A DNA stretch of 64,000 nt from MPNP01 sp965215545 (GCA_965215545.1 OZ244066.1:1922001-1986000); one strand, 5' to 3'; positions 43,468 to 53,041 are shown, counted from the stretch's first letter. Notes: a model not told the origin generated them from the letters alone. A program made the numbers and translations.

Positions 43468-45036
43468 TCAGTGTCGGAAGCAGCGTCGGTCAGTCAGACT
43501 CATGGCCAGCCCCAATCGGTCGGCGGTCGCGATCACCGCCGCGTCGTTCCGGCTGCCTCCGGGCTGGGCAATGGCCACGATGCCCGCCTCGGCCAGCTGT
43601 TCGATTCCATCGGGGAAGGGAAAGAACCCATCCGATGCCGCCACGGGACCCCTGCATGATCCGTGATATGTCCTGCGGTTCTCTGCGGCCATCCTGACAG
43701 CACCCACCCGGCTTGTCTGGCCGGCACCAATGCCGAGCGTGGCCCCATCGGCAGCAATGACGATGGCATTCGACCGGGCATGTTTGGCCACCGTCATGGC
43801 GAATTGCAGGTCGGCCAGCTGGCCGGCTGAGGGATGGGTTTCCGTTACGGTCCGGAATGTGGCCGGATCAATGGGGTCCCGATCGGGAGACTGGATCAGC
43901 AGGCCACCGCTGATACTGCGCAGCTCCAGCGAGGAGGGCGGGTCTGCGTCCACGGGGCACGCCAGCACCCGGAGCCCGGGACGGGTCTGCAGGGCGGCCT
44001 GCGCCTCGGGAGGGATGGCGGGGGCAAGGACGACCTCGACAAACCGTCCGGCAATCAGTGCCGCCGCTTCGGCATCAAGGGCGCGATTGCAGGCAATCAC
44101 ACCGCCGAAGGCTGACAGCGGATCGCACGCCCAGGCTCTGGTGAAAGCCTCGGCCAGCGTCGGGGCCGTGGCCACGCCACACGGTGATCCATGCTTGACG
44201 ATCACGCAGGCGGCATGGGTCCCGGCCTCGAATTCCCCGGCCAGGGCCGCAGCGGCATCGGCATCGAGAAGATTGTTGTAGCCGAGTTCCCTGCCGCTGT
44301 GCTGCCGGGCCGCAGCCAGCCCCCGGGATCCGGAATCTCTGACAAAGACACGGGCCTGTTGGTGGGGATTTTCCCCGTAGACAAGGCGCCTGCCGTCCTG
44401 CCCCCCGATGACCACATGGTCCGGGTCATCATCGGCAAATGGTTGCAGCCAGGCCATGATCTGGGTGTCATAGTAGGCGGTGAGCGCATAGGCCCGGCAG
44501 GCACAGCGCCGCCGGAAGTCCAGATCCGTCGTTCCTTCATCCCCCAGTACGTCCATGAGGTCAGGATAGTCGGCGGGCGATGTGATGACGGTCACGGCAT
44601 CATGGTTCTTGGCGGCCGCCCGGACAAGTGCCGGACCGCCAATGTCGATCAGGTCGATGGCTTCAGCGTGTCCGGTGCCGGCAGGCCGGTTGGTGAAGGG
44701 ATAGAAATTCACCACCACGAGATCAATGGGGGCCAGGCCCATCACCTGGAGCTCATCGAGATCCGTCGCCGAGTCCTGCCTGGCCAGAAGCGATGCATGC
44801 AGGGCCGGGTGGAGGGACTTGACCCGTCCGCCCAGCAGGTCCGCAAAACCTGTCATCGCGGACGTCTCCCGCACCGCGTATCCCCAGGACCGGATGGCCC
44901 GGGCCGTGCCGCCGGTCGAGAGGATCTCCACATCGTGAGCGGCCAGGACGGCCACGAGATCCTCAAGGCCGGTCTTGTCGAAGACCGAGATCAGAGCCCG
45001 CCTGATTTTTCGTGTCAACTGCCGGTCAGTCGCCAT
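43468..45036 (-). CDS. purH: Bifunctional AICAR transformylase/IMP cyclohydrolase
   Basis: A 522-residue enzyme of the last two purine steps. The N-terminal IMP cyclohydrolase half (residues 1-195) has ALISVFDKTGLEDLV, LSTGGTARAI, GGRVKSLHPALHASLLAR and NFYPF. The C-terminal formyltransferase half has YGENPHQQA, YNNLLDADAA, VIVKHGSPCGVA, ACDPLSAFGGVIACN, the SDGFFPFPDGIEQLAEAGI stretch and the terminal RCFRH. A Lys-His pair expected near the folate site is present in KHGSPCG. It consumes the AICAR released by HisF. It stands alone, flanked by accessory DNA on both sides, and is probably a core-genome landmark. Confidence 0.96.
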   Translation of the reverse strand: MATDRQLTRKIRRALISVFDKTGLEDLVAVLAAHDVEILSTGGTARAIRSWGYAVRETSAMTGFADLLGGRVKSLHPALHASLLARQDSATDLDELQVMGLAPIDLVVVNFYPFTNRPAGTGHAEAIDLIDIGGPALVRAAAKNHDAVTVITSPADYPDLMDVLGDEGTTDLDFRRRCACRAYALTAYYDTQIMAWLQPFADDDPDHVVIGGQDGRRLVYGENPHQQARVFVRDSGSRGLAAARQHSGRELGYNNLLDADAAAALAGEFEAGTHAACVIVKHGSPCGVATAPTLAEAFTRAWACDPLSAFGGVIACNRALDAEAAALIAGRFVEVVLAPAIPPEAQAALQTRPGLRVLACPVDADPPSSLELRSISGGLLIQSPDRDPIDPATFRTVTETHPSAGQLADLQFAMTVAKHARSNAIVIAADGATLGIGAGQTSRVGAVRMAAENRRTYHGSCRGPVAASDGFFPFPDGIEQLAEAGIVAIAQPGGSRNDAAVIATADRLGLAMSLTDRRCFRH

Positions 45037-45656
45037 GGCAACCCATCAATGGACTTCCCCGGTCCCATGCAATGAACGCACGTCTCATCACTCCTCGACT
45101 GGTAACAGGCTGCATAATCATCTGCATCAGTTTCGCAATCAGGGCGGGTTCCGAGAATTTCGAGGGCCCGTTGCCGAAGACCTCGGTCGGTCATGGACCC
45201 GGTTCCTGACGATCAGGGCTGTCCCACCTGAGAGCGACACGCATCCGAGAGGCTTGCCCATGGTGGAATCTGTCTGGCTGCCCCGACGGTATCGGGATGA
45301 CTCGTGGAGGCGGTTGTCCCTCAAGCCGCGGTCGTGATCGTCGCAAGCATCCGGTGGGCCCATTGACGGGCATCAAGGAGCAGTGCGACCCCTGGCCTGA
45401 TCCGGTCGAGATGGGCCTGCTGTTCGATCCGGTACTGGGAGGAACCGCGGGGGAAGGGCCATGAAGGACGGCAGGATCATGATTCCCGCTCACCCGGACC
45501 CCTGGCTTCGATTGGCCAGCGGTAGCAGTTCTGGGTCGAGAGGGGTCATTGCGAAGCCCGGGGCCGGCACCTGCTCATGCGAAATGTCATTGAGTGAATG
45601 GCGGGGACTCATTATGATGGTGGGTGTTCCAGAGATGCAGGGCTGGTGATCGGGGC
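45037..45656. other. Intergenic region upstream of purH, no gene recognised
   Basis: 620 nt between the divergently read purH and the OLD-like ATPase. A minus-strand stretch around 45340-45440 reads HLDRIRPGVALLLDARQWAH but has no start and ends quickly, perhaps a gene remnant. Promoters for both flanking genes should lie here; none could be assigned. Confidence 0.4.
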
Positions 45657-47405
45657 GTGCTGACCAAGCTGACAATACGCAATTTCAAGTGTTTCGGGGA
45701 CGTTGAAGTTGATCTGAGTGATCGGGTCATTTTCATTGGCCCGAACAATTCAGGAAAGACAACCGCCCTGCAGGCCCTGACGCTGTGGGAGAACGGGTTG
45801 AAGCGGTGGTGTGAAAAACGCGCAGGGAGAGAGGCTGTCAAGAAGAGACCGGGTGTCACCATCAATCGCAGGGATACCGTTTCGATACCTCACCCAAGCG
45901 CAAAGCACTACTGGCATCAATTGCACACCCGGAATGTCCGCAGGATCAAGGGCAGGACACAGACAAGCAATGTCCGTATCGATCTCATTCTCGAAGGGAT
46001 CACCAATGACAGGACATGGGCCTGCGGCCTCGAGTTCGATTATGCCAATGATGAGTCCTATTACTGTCGACCCCTCCGTCTCGACGAGGGTCTGAATCCT
46101 GACAGGATGGACATTCCCGAGGAGGCCATGGGTATCCAGATCGCCTTCCTGCCCCCCATGTCCGGCCTTGCGACCAACGAGACCAGACTGGACCAGGGGG
46201 CAATCAATGTCAGGATCGGCGAGGGACGAACCGCCGAAGTCCTGCGGAATCTGTGTTTTCGGATTGCCCATGAAAGCCATGACAGATCAAGGTGGAAGGC
46301 CATCACCGAACAGATCGAGAGTCTCTTCGGGGTCGTGCTTGACGATCCCATCTATGTCAGGGAACGCGGTGAAATTGCCATGGGCTATCGCGAACATGGC
46401 ATTGAACTCGATCTTTCATCCAGCGGACGGGGGCTGCAGCAGACATTGCTGATCCTTGCGTACATGTATGAAAATCCGAACTCGATTGTCCTGCTTGATG
46501 AGCCGGACGCCCATCTCGAGGTCCTCCGCCAACGCCAGATCTATGACCTGATTGCGAACGTTGCTGTGGAAAACGGCAATCAGATCATCGCAGCGAGCCA
46601 CTCGGAGGTCCTGCTTGAAGAGGCGGCAGACAGGGATCTTGTCGTCGCCTTCATCGGCAAGCCACACAGGCTCAACGACCGGGGCAGTCAGTTGAGAAAG
46701 GCCCTGTCTGCCATCGGCTACGACCACTATATTCAGGCGGAACAGGTTGGCTGGGTTCTCTATCTCGAAGGATCGACCGACCTTGCCATCCTGAAGGCCT
46801 TCGCAAGGCGACTCGGTCATGGTCGGGCCGAACGGGCGTTGTCAAGGCCATTTGTCCATTATGTCGGCAATCAGCCCCGTAGTGCCGCATCCCATTTCCA
46901 TGGTCTGAGGGAGGCATCTCCACATCTCAAGGGGATTGCCATCTATGACCGCCTCGGAGGCGATGTGCCGGCAGGCCATGCATTGGCATCGCTGACATGG
47001 CAGAGGCGTGAAATCGAGAATTACCTGTGCTCGCCCGCAACCCTGGAAGCGTATGCCCGTGCCTCGGCAGTCGCCGATGAACCGTTGCCATTGTTTTCAG
47101 ATTCCGCCATCGATGCCCGGCTCCGCGCTATGCGGGACTCGATCCGGGAGGTCGAGACCGCCTTGCAGACATTGGGGAAGGACTCGCCCTGGTCGGGAGA
47201 CTCGAAGGTCAGTGATGATTTCCTGGCCCCGCTCTTTCAGACGTATTTCGCGCGACTTGGTTTGCCGAATGTCATGAACAAGAAGAGTTTCTTCGAGTTG
47301 GTCATGTGTGTGCCGCTCGATGAGATTGATCCAGACATCACCGAGACGCTTGATGTCATTGCCAAGGTCCACGAGAGTGTGGAAGCCAGAAAGCATGATG
47401 CCTGA
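45657..47405 (+). CDS. OLD-like AAA ATPase with C-terminal TOPRIM-like region
   Basis: A 582-residue protein. The N-terminal ATPase domain has KLTIRNFKCFGDVEVDL, Walker A GPNNSGKTTALQA near residue 25, signature-type LDLSSSGRGLQQTLLIL, Walker B IVLLDEPDAHLEVL and switch His in IAASHSEVLLE. After it comes VGWVLYLEGSTDLAILKAF, the acidic start of a TOPRIM domain as in OLD nucleases, and a following IAIYDRLGGD. The C-terminal 200 residues are helical and unassigned. The start is probably GTG at 45657, which begins directly with the ATPase fold; GTG at 45624 is an alternative. Role in phage defence or DNA repair is possible; no partner gene is adjacent. Confidence 0.75.
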   Translation: MLTKLTIRNFKCFGDVEVDLSDRVIFIGPNNSGKTTALQALTLWENGLKRWCEKRAGREAVKKRPGVTINRRDTVSIPHPSAKHYWHQLHTRNVRRIKGRTQTSNVRIDLILEGITNDRTWACGLEFDYANDESYYCRPLRLDEGLNPDRMDIPEEAMGIQIAFLPPMSGLATNETRLDQGAINVRIGEGRTAEVLRNLCFRIAHESHDRSRWKAITEQIESLFGVVLDDPIYVRERGEIAMGYREHGIELDLSSSGRGLQQTLLILAYMYENPNSIVLLDEPDAHLEVLRQRQIYDLIANVAVENGNQIIAASHSEVLLEEAADRDLVVAFIGKPHRLNDRGSQLRKALSAIGYDHYIQAEQVGWVLYLEGSTDLAILKAFARRLGHGRAERALSRPFVHYVGNQPRSAASHFHGLREASPHLKGIAIYDRLGGDVPAGHALASLTWQRREIENYLCSPATLEAYARASAVADEPLPLFSDSAIDARLRAMRDSIREVETALQTLGKDSPWSGDSKVSDDFLAPLFQTYFARLGLPNVMNKKSFFELVMCVPLDEIDPDITETLDVIAKVHESVEARKHDA

Positions 47406-47476
47406 TCGGTCAGGCCATCATCGGAATCCATCTGCATGCAATGTCTCGCACTGCTTCCGTGCCACTCCGATGGGTG

Positions 47477-48466
47477 TCAGTCACGATCAGACCCTGACCT
47501 TGCGAACAACTGCTGCTTGCCGATGACGCTGATGCCGACTGCGACAAGGATGATGGCACCAACGAGCACCTCCCGGACATAACTGTCGACCCGCATCTGG
47601 GTCAGACCGTTGTCAAGCACACCGAGAACCACGACACCTGCAAGGGTGGCCAGCACCCGGGGCTGGCCGTCGCGGGTCAGGGTCATGCCGAGGAAGACGG
47701 CAGCGATTGCCGTGAGCATCAGCCCATCACCCTGGGTCGGGTTTGCTGATGCCACCCGGCTGGCATACATCAGGCCAGCCAGGGCTGCCCCCACGCCCGT
47801 GAACGCATAGGCTGACCAGCGCAGGGTCTTGACGGGAATGCCGGCCAGGCGGGCGGCCTCGGCATTGCCGCCGATGGCATACAGCCGCCGACCGTAGCTG
47901 GTCTGTTCAAGGACGACCCAGACAACCAGCACGACAGCAACGGCCATGATGACCAGATTCGGCAAGTGGTGGGTGGGTGTGTCGGCAGCGGAGAGAGGCA
48001 GGCCGCCCCGGGCGAAATCGCTGAAGGCCGTGGGAATGTCGCGGCCGAATATCGTTCGACCATCACTGACGACAAAGGCCAGGCCACTGAAGACGGTCAG
48101 GGTTGCCAGGGTGGCCACGAATGGCAGGACACCGACAATGCTGACGACAAGGCCGTTGAAGAGACCGCCGACCAGACCAACGCCCAGAGCGGCCGCCAGG
48201 GCGGCGGCAATTGGCCAGTCCTGCACGAACAGCGTGGCGGCGATGACGCCGGCCAGGGATGCCATCGAACCCACCGACAGATCGAAGTCCCCCATGACCA
48301 TGACCACCGTCATCGTGGCGGCCACAACGGTCAGCATGCTGATCTGCTGGGTGATGTTGAGCCAGTTCCGCAGCGTCAGGAAAGTGTCGGGCAGGACGAG
48401 GGCAAAGAAGGCGATGATGGTGACCATGCCGAAGAAGCCGCCATAGCGCCGCAGCATTGCGATCAT
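47477..48466 (-). CDS. Sugar ABC transporter permease (second importer)
   Basis: A 329-residue inner-membrane permease of the ribose/xylose (CUT2) type with about eight to ten hydrophobic segments (IAFFALVLPDTFL, AATMTVVMVMGDFDLSVGS with the family GxxDLSVGS motif). The loop TAIAAVFLGMTLTRDGQPRVLAT matches the EAA-like region. It ends in a short basic tail. The start overlaps the ATPase stop by ATGA, so it is the last gene of the binding protein-ATPase-permease operon. Confidence 0.92.
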   Translation of the reverse strand: MIAMLRRYGGFFGMVTIIAFFALVLPDTFLTLRNWLNITQQISMLTVVAATMTVVMVMGDFDLSVGSMASLAGVIAATLFVQDWPIAAALAAALGVGLVGGLFNGLVVSIVGVLPFVATLATLTVFSGLAFVVSDGRTIFGRDIPTAFSDFARGGLPLSAADTPTHHLPNLVIMAVAVVLVVWVVLEQTSYGRRLYAIGGNAEAARLAGIPVKTLRWSAYAFTGVGAALAGLMYASRVASANPTQGDGLMLTAIAAVFLGMTLTRDGQPRVLATLAGVVVLGVLDNGLTQMRVDSYVREVLVGAIILVAVGISVIGKQQLFARSGSDRD

Positions 48467-49983
48467 GCCGCGGCCTCCCGGGGCCCGAGGGCGTAGAATT
48501 GGAACAGGAGATCCGCCTCCTGCAGTCCCTCTGAACCGACGATGGTCGCGAGGGTCCCATCGTGCATGATGGCGATGCGGTCCGTGAGACCGAGGAGTTC
48601 CGGCAGGTCGGAGGAGACGATCATGATGGCCACTCCGTCATCGCTCAACTGCCTGATCAATCGATACAGCTCATAGCGGGCACCGATATCGACGCCCCGG
48701 GTCGGTTCATCGAGCAGAAGGACCTTGGGGTTGCCGGCCAGTGCTCTGGCAAACAGGACCTTTTGCTGGTTGCCACCGGAGAGTTCATCGCAGGGCTGCA
48801 TGATCGAGGTGGATTTCAACCTGGCGTGCGCACTGGTGGTGGCTGCCAGGGTGCGCTGTCGATGATGCTGGAGGAGGACCCGGCCCCATGACAGGCGGGC
48901 AAGATGCGGCAGGACCACATTCTCGACGATGGCCCGGCGCAACAACAGCCCTTCGGTTCGCCGTTCCCGTGGAATGTAGGCGAGGCCCGCGGCCCAGATG
49001 CTGGCGGGTCTGAGACCCAATGGTCGGCCATTGAGCCGGATCTGTCCGGACCGTCGGGGCAGTGCGCCCATCAGGGCCTGCAGCAACGCACCACGGCCTG
49101 AACCCGCGAGGCCAGCGACGCCGAGGATTTCTCCTGCGTGCAGATTGAATTCCGCCCGGCGGACCGGGCCGGCGGCCAGACCATCAACCTCGAGAACAGG
49201 CCTCGCCTGTGGCCGGGCCGCCGGCCGGGGCGGAAAGAGGTGGCCCAGTTCCCGTCCGGTCATGGCGCCGATGATTTCGTCCTCGTCAGTCTCATTCCGG
49301 TATCGGGTCGTCACATGGGCACCATCCCGCAGGACAGTGATCCGGTCAGCCAGTCGGAAGACTTCGGGGAGCCGGTGCGAGACATAGAGAATGCCAGCCC
49401 CGGCCACGACGAGTTCATTGATGACGGCGAAGACACGATCGGTTTCCTGGGCGGTCAGGGCTGCCGTCGGTTCATCCATCACATAGAGCCATGGGGTGCG
49501 GCCGGCGCCCTCGATCAGCGTCCCGGCGATCCGGGTGAGCATCTGATCCCCAAGACCGAGCGATGCCATGGGTGCACGGGGGTCGATCCGGTCAAGACCC
49601 AGTCGGGCCAGTGCCGCGGCCGCCGCGGCATTCAGGGCTGGCCAGTTCACCAGGGGACCGAGGCTGGGGTAGGGATGATCAAGATGCATGTTCTCGGCAA
49701 CCGACAGGCCGCGGGCGGCATGCAACTCCTGATGAATGAAACGGAATCCGGCCGCGCGGACGCGGGCCGGGTCCCCGGGAGGCAGGTCAGAGCCGTCAAG
49801 CACCATGGTGCCGGCTGTCGGACGCAGCAGGCCGGCCAGAATGCGGATCAGGGTTGACTTGCCTGCCCCGTTCTCACCCATCAGCGCGTGGACCTCGCCC
49901 GACCGGAAGGTCAGACTGACCCGGTCAAGAGCCCGGATGGTCCCGTACCGATGCGTGATGTTGGCAAGCGAGAGTCTGCGCAT
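48463..49983 (-). CDS. Sugar ABC transporter ATPase, two-domain (RbsA/MglA-like)
   Basis: A 506-residue ATPase with two nucleotide-binding domains. The first has Walker A GENGAGKSTLI, signature region LGLGDQMLTRIAG and Walker B LYVMDEPTAAL. The second has a P-loop-like GLAGSGRGALLQA, signature ELSGGNQQKVLFARAL and LLLDEPTRGVD. As usual in this family the second P-loop is degenerate and catalysis relies on the first. The ATG at 49983 is favoured because it starts the normal N-terminus (RRLSLANITHRYG). A GTG at 50001 lies inside the hairpin. No good ribosome site is visible before 49983, suggesting coupling or structure-dependent initiation. Confidence 0.9.
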   Translation of the reverse strand: MRRLSLANITHRYGTIRALDRVSLTFRSGEVHALMGENGAGKSTLIRILAGLLRPTAGTMVLDGSDLPPGDPARVRAAGFRFIHQELHAARGLSVAENMHLDHPYPSLGPLVNWPALNAAAAAALARLGLDRIDPRAPMASLGLGDQMLTRIAGTLIEGAGRTPWLYVMDEPTAALTAQETDRVFAVINELVVAGAGILYVSHRLPEVFRLADRITVLRDGAHVTTRYRNETDEDEIIGAMTGRELGHLFPPRPAARPQARPVLEVDGLAAGPVRRAEFNLHAGEILGVAGLAGSGRGALLQALMGALPRRSGQIRLNGRPLGLRPASIWAAGLAYIPRERRTEGLLLRRAIVENVVLPHLARLSWGRVLLQHHRQRTLAATTSAHARLKSTSIMQPCDELSGGNQQKVLFARALAGNPKVLLLDEPTRGVDIGARYELYRLIRQLSDDGVAIMIVSSDLPELLGLTDRIAIMHDGTLATIVGSEGLQEADLLFQFYALGPREAAA

Positions 49984-49991
49984 CGCGGACG

Positions 49992-50018
49992 GGCAGGGCA
50001 CAGCGCGTGTGCCCTGCC
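49992..50018 (-). promoter_or_regulatory. Intercistronic stem-loop between binding protein and ATPase genes
   Basis: Perfect 11-bp arms (49992-50002 and 50008-50018) around a 5-nt loop, 20 nt past the binding-protein stop and ending 8 nt before the ATPase ATG. It mirrors the hairpin at 4241-4272 in the other importer operon: same place in the gene order, different sequence. Confidence 0.75.
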
Positions 50019-50038
50019 AGGGGTTCTACAGGATCGGG

Positions 50039-50953
50039 TTATGGGGCGGCATTGCCCACCGTGATGAGTTGCGTCGGCACATAGATGACGCTCTGGACAA
50101 GACTCTCGCCGGCAATGAGGCGCCTGACGGTGTCGGCTGTCGTGCGGCCGATCCCGGTAAAATCCTGGGCGACCGAGGCCTCGAAATTCCCGCCCTGGGC
50201 GATGGCATCGCGGGCTTGCGGGTTGGCATCAATGCCGGTGATGACGATTCCCTCACCGCTGCGCCCAGCCGCCTCAATCGCCTGCAGGGCTCCGAGAGCC
50301 GGTTGATCCCAGGCTGCCCAGACAGCTGCAACGCTCCCCGGGGTCGGATTGGCGGCCAGTACGGCCTCCATCCGGGCCCGACTGTCGGCAATGCCACCAT
50401 CGCTGACGTCAGGCGTGATTCGGTCGAGGACCACGATATCGGGAAAATTGCCAAAGACGGCATCGGCGATGACACCCCTGACCTGCACGGGCGGGAAGGG
50501 GTCGAAGGTAAACATCACCACATTGCCCTGGCCACCGATCCGGTTGGCGACATAGACAGCGGTCTCGGCCGCCATGGCGTAGCCATTCGAGGTGATGTTG
50601 GCCGCGACAAGCGGGTCGCTGCCGGCATCCATGCCCACGACCGGGATCCCGGCAGCGGCCGCTGCCTGGAGACCGACACCAATCTGGGACGGATCCACAT
50701 TGATCACGATGGCATCAACGCCCCGGGTGACCACGTCCTCAATCCGGCTGATCACGGCCGCGACATCCCCCTTGGTGTCGATGACATTGATGGTCCAGCC
50801 GAGTTCGCGGCCCCGTTCCTCGAAGCCATCGACATAGAACTGGGTTCCAGGTTGGGCGAGGTAGGGGGTGATGACAGCCACCTCCTGGGCGGCAAGGGGG
50901 GTGCACAACCCGAGTGCAGCCGCCAGAGTCATCAGATATGATCGAATTGACAT
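50039..50953 (-). CDS. Periplasmic sugar-binding protein (second importer)
   Basis: A 304-residue type I binding protein with a signal peptide (YLMTLAAALGLCTPLAAQ, cleavage near residue 22). The start at 50953 follows GGAGG in the leader. Typical CUT2 features are GVDAIVINVDPSQIGVGLQAA in the first lobe, IPVVGMDAGSDPLVAANITSNG at the hinge, and AVWAAWDQPALGALQAIEA with TGIDANPQARDAI in the second lobe. The ligand is likely a pentose, hexose or polyol, since a FGGY kinase is divergently encoded 68 bp away. Confidence 0.9.
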   Translation of the reverse strand: MSIRSYLMTLAAALGLCTPLAAQEVAVITPYLAQPGTQFYVDGFEERGRELGWTINVIDTKGDVAAVISRIEDVVTRGVDAIVINVDPSQIGVGLQAAAAAGIPVVGMDAGSDPLVAANITSNGYAMAAETAVYVANRIGGQGNVVMFTFDPFPPVQVRGVIADAVFGNFPDIVVLDRITPDVSDGGIADSRARMEAVLAANPTPGSVAAVWAAWDQPALGALQAIEAAGRSGEGIVITGIDANPQARDAIAQGGNFEASVAQDFTGIGRTTADTVRRLIAGESLVQSVIYVPTQLITVGNAAP

Positions 50954-51021
50954 TGTGAGGTCCTCCAGTGGTTCCGTGTGCAGGGGTCTGGCCATTGGGT
51001 CCCCAAGGCAAGGAGCTGCAG

Positions 51022-52539
51022 ATGCCCGCCCCAACACCTGATGCACTCTACATCGGCATTGACATCGGAACAAGTTCCGTCAAGGCAACCCTGGGTGGGC
51101 CGGGGATTGGCGAGGTCGACACCTACGCGGCTTCCTATCCCCTCTCGCGTCCAGCCACCGGCAGGGCCGAGCAGAATCCCGACGACTGGTTGGCCCATGC
51201 CTTGCAGGCATTGGGTCAATTTGCCGCCCGTGCCGACGCCGACGCCGTTCAGGCGATCGGGTTGACGTCGCAGGTCAACACCCACATCTTCTGTGATGGT
51301 CGGGGCCTGCCTCTCCATCCTGCCCTGACCTGGCAGGATACGCGGTCAGCCCGGTCCGCCGCACGGCTTGAATCACGCATCGACGAATCCCGCAAGGTCA
51401 CGGCACTGGGTGCACCGGTGCCCATTGATGCCAGTCATGTTCTGGCCCGGATGGAATGGATGGCCGCCAATGAACCTGGCGTCTGGGATGCCACGGACCA
51501 TGTCCTCCTGCCCAAGGATTATGTCCTTGCCCGGCTGACGGGCGTGACCGTATCGGACCCGCTTTCCAATGTCGGGCTGGTCGGCCCGACCCTGACCTAC
51601 GCTGCGCCCCTTCTGGATCTGGTCCCACGGTCCCATCATCTCCTGCCTGAACTGGCCGATCCGCTGGATCTGGCGGGTGTCATGGGGCCCGGTCACCCGT
51701 TTGCCGGGACCCCGGTCGCCGTCGGGACAATGGATGCCTGGGCCAGCCTGTTCGGTCTTGGTGTCACCGAGGAAGGCGAGGCCATGTATCTCGCGGGTAC
51801 CAGTGAGGTCCTGGGCCTGATCGCGAACCGGGGGTCCGGAGCGCCGGGTGTCGTCACATTTGCCGACTGGCGCCATCGGCGCCTCCATGCAGGGCCAACC
51901 CAGTCCGGCGGCGCCTCCATGCACTGGCTTGCAACCCTTCTCGGTCAGGATCTGGCTGCTGTGATCGCTCTGGCCAGCCCCGATCACATCACCACCACCA
52001 GTCCCCTGTTCCTGCCCCATCTGGAGGGTGAGCGGGCTCCGCTCTGGGATCCATTGTCCCGGGGTGCATTTGTTGGCATGACCAGTGCGACAGGTCCCCG
52101 GGAGTTGGCAGCCTGTCTCATGGAAGGGGTTGCGTTTGCCGCGCGCCTGGCCCTCGAGGCCGTCGAGGCCAGCGGCCAGCGGGTTGCCGCATCGCTCTGT
52201 CACGGTGGCGGCGGCGCCCGATCGGACACCTGGTGCCAGATTCGGACCAATGCCCTTGGCCGTCCCCTCGAACGCCCCCGATCGGCAAATCCCGGGGCAG
52301 CCGGGGCTCTGGTCATGGCCAGCCTTGCCTGTGGCGACATGCACTCCCTGCGCGAGGCCGCCGGGTGCCTGGTCCAGAGGGGCAGGGTGTTCACCCCCGA
52401 TCCCCGGCATCACCCATTGGGCGATGAGAGGTTTCAACTCTATAAGGACCTGTACCGATCCCTCAGGCCCGTCAACCTTGCGCTTGCGGACCCCGGCATC
52501 AGTACGGGGAGCACCGGTGCGCCAGCGGAGACCGCATGA
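51022..52539 (+). CDS. FGGY-family carbohydrate kinase (xylulokinase-like)
   Basis: A 505-residue sugar kinase. The N-terminal ATP-phosphate motif is YIGIDIGTSSVKATL. The sugar-binding region includes TWQDTRSARSA and LLPKDYVLARLTG. The FGGY hallmark regions are VAVGTMDAWASLFGLG and the C-terminal SLCHGGGGARSDTWCQIRTNALGRPL. It phosphorylates the free sugar brought in by the divergent ABC importer (inference). The start at 51022 is set by AAGGAG (51009-51014). The exact sugar (xylulose, ribulose, erythritol) cannot be read from the sequence. Confidence 0.88.
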   Translation: MPAPTPDALYIGIDIGTSSVKATLGGPGIGEVDTYAASYPLSRPATGRAEQNPDDWLAHALQALGQFAARADADAVQAIGLTSQVNTHIFCDGRGLPLHPALTWQDTRSARSAARLESRIDESRKVTALGAPVPIDASHVLARMEWMAANEPGVWDATDHVLLPKDYVLARLTGVTVSDPLSNVGLVGPTLTYAAPLLDLVPRSHHLLPELADPLDLAGVMGPGHPFAGTPVAVGTMDAWASLFGLGVTEEGEAMYLAGTSEVLGLIANRGSGAPGVVTFADWRHRRLHAGPTQSGGASMHWLATLLGQDLAAVIALASPDHITTTSPLFLPHLEGERAPLWDPLSRGAFVGMTSATGPRELAACLMEGVAFAARLALEAVEASGQRVAASLCHGGGGARSDTWCQIRTNALGRPLERPRSANPGAAGALVMASLACGDMHSLREAAGCLVQRGRVFTPDPRHHPLGDERFQLYKDLYRSLRPVNLALADPGISTGSTGAPAETA

Positions 52540-52573
52540 CAGCAACCGACCCCGGCAATGATGGCAACGGCAA

Positions 52574-52650
52574 TGGTACCGCCTCCCCGGCTCGAACGGG
52601 GGACCTCCAGATCCACAATCTGGCGCTCTGACCAACTGAGCTAAGGCGGC
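52574..52650 (-). tRNA. tRNA-His (anticodon GTG)
   Basis: A 77-nt cloverleaf on the minus strand including an encoded CCA end. Acceptor GCCGCCT pairs with AGGCGGT (with a G1-U72 wobble). The D-arm reads AGCTCAGTTGGTCAGAGC, the anticodon stem CCAGA/TCTGG encloses TTGTGGA with anticodon GTG, and the T-arm is CCCCCGTTCGAGCCGGGG. Discriminator base 73 is A and the base before G1 is T in the gene, so the usual tRNA-His G-1:C73 pair is absent. That absence is characteristic of many alphaproteobacteria. Confidence 0.96.
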
Positions 52651-53041
52651 ACAGGATCTGCTGCAGGGCATGGACTCGGATCGTCGTGACCTGATTCGTC
52701 CAGTATCATGCCCACCGCTGGAGGCAACACAAAATCCCCGCATCCGTCTTCCGGTTGGCCCGGCCCCCGATCTGACCTGGAGGATCCGGGCGCAGCCAGA
52801 CACTGGCATTGCGAAAGACTTCCTGCGTATGGATGTCTTGGCGCACAGTGTCCCGCACAGGAGACAGTGACATGGGCAGACGCAAGCCTGAACGTGCACC
52901 GACAGGCATTGAGACGGTGGTCGCTGCCCTCCCAGTGCCGCAACCCGGACGGGGCAGCATCCTGCGGACGGAAGCAGGACACGGGTTGCCGCCCGGTCCG
53001 CCCTGAGGAGAGGACGCTGCCGGTCGGCATCGAGACATGCT
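52651..53041. other. Intergenic region between tRNA-His and mmcB, no firm gene
   Basis: 390 nt. A 44-residue frame (52872-53006, plus strand, MGRRKPERAPTGIETVVAAL and on) has an AGGAGA site in front but no family or composition support, so it is not called. Confidence 0.4.

Noticed and set aside
52872..53006. Possible 44-codon gene with an AGGAGA site
   Set aside because: Too short, no family, composition no better than flanking noncoding DNA.
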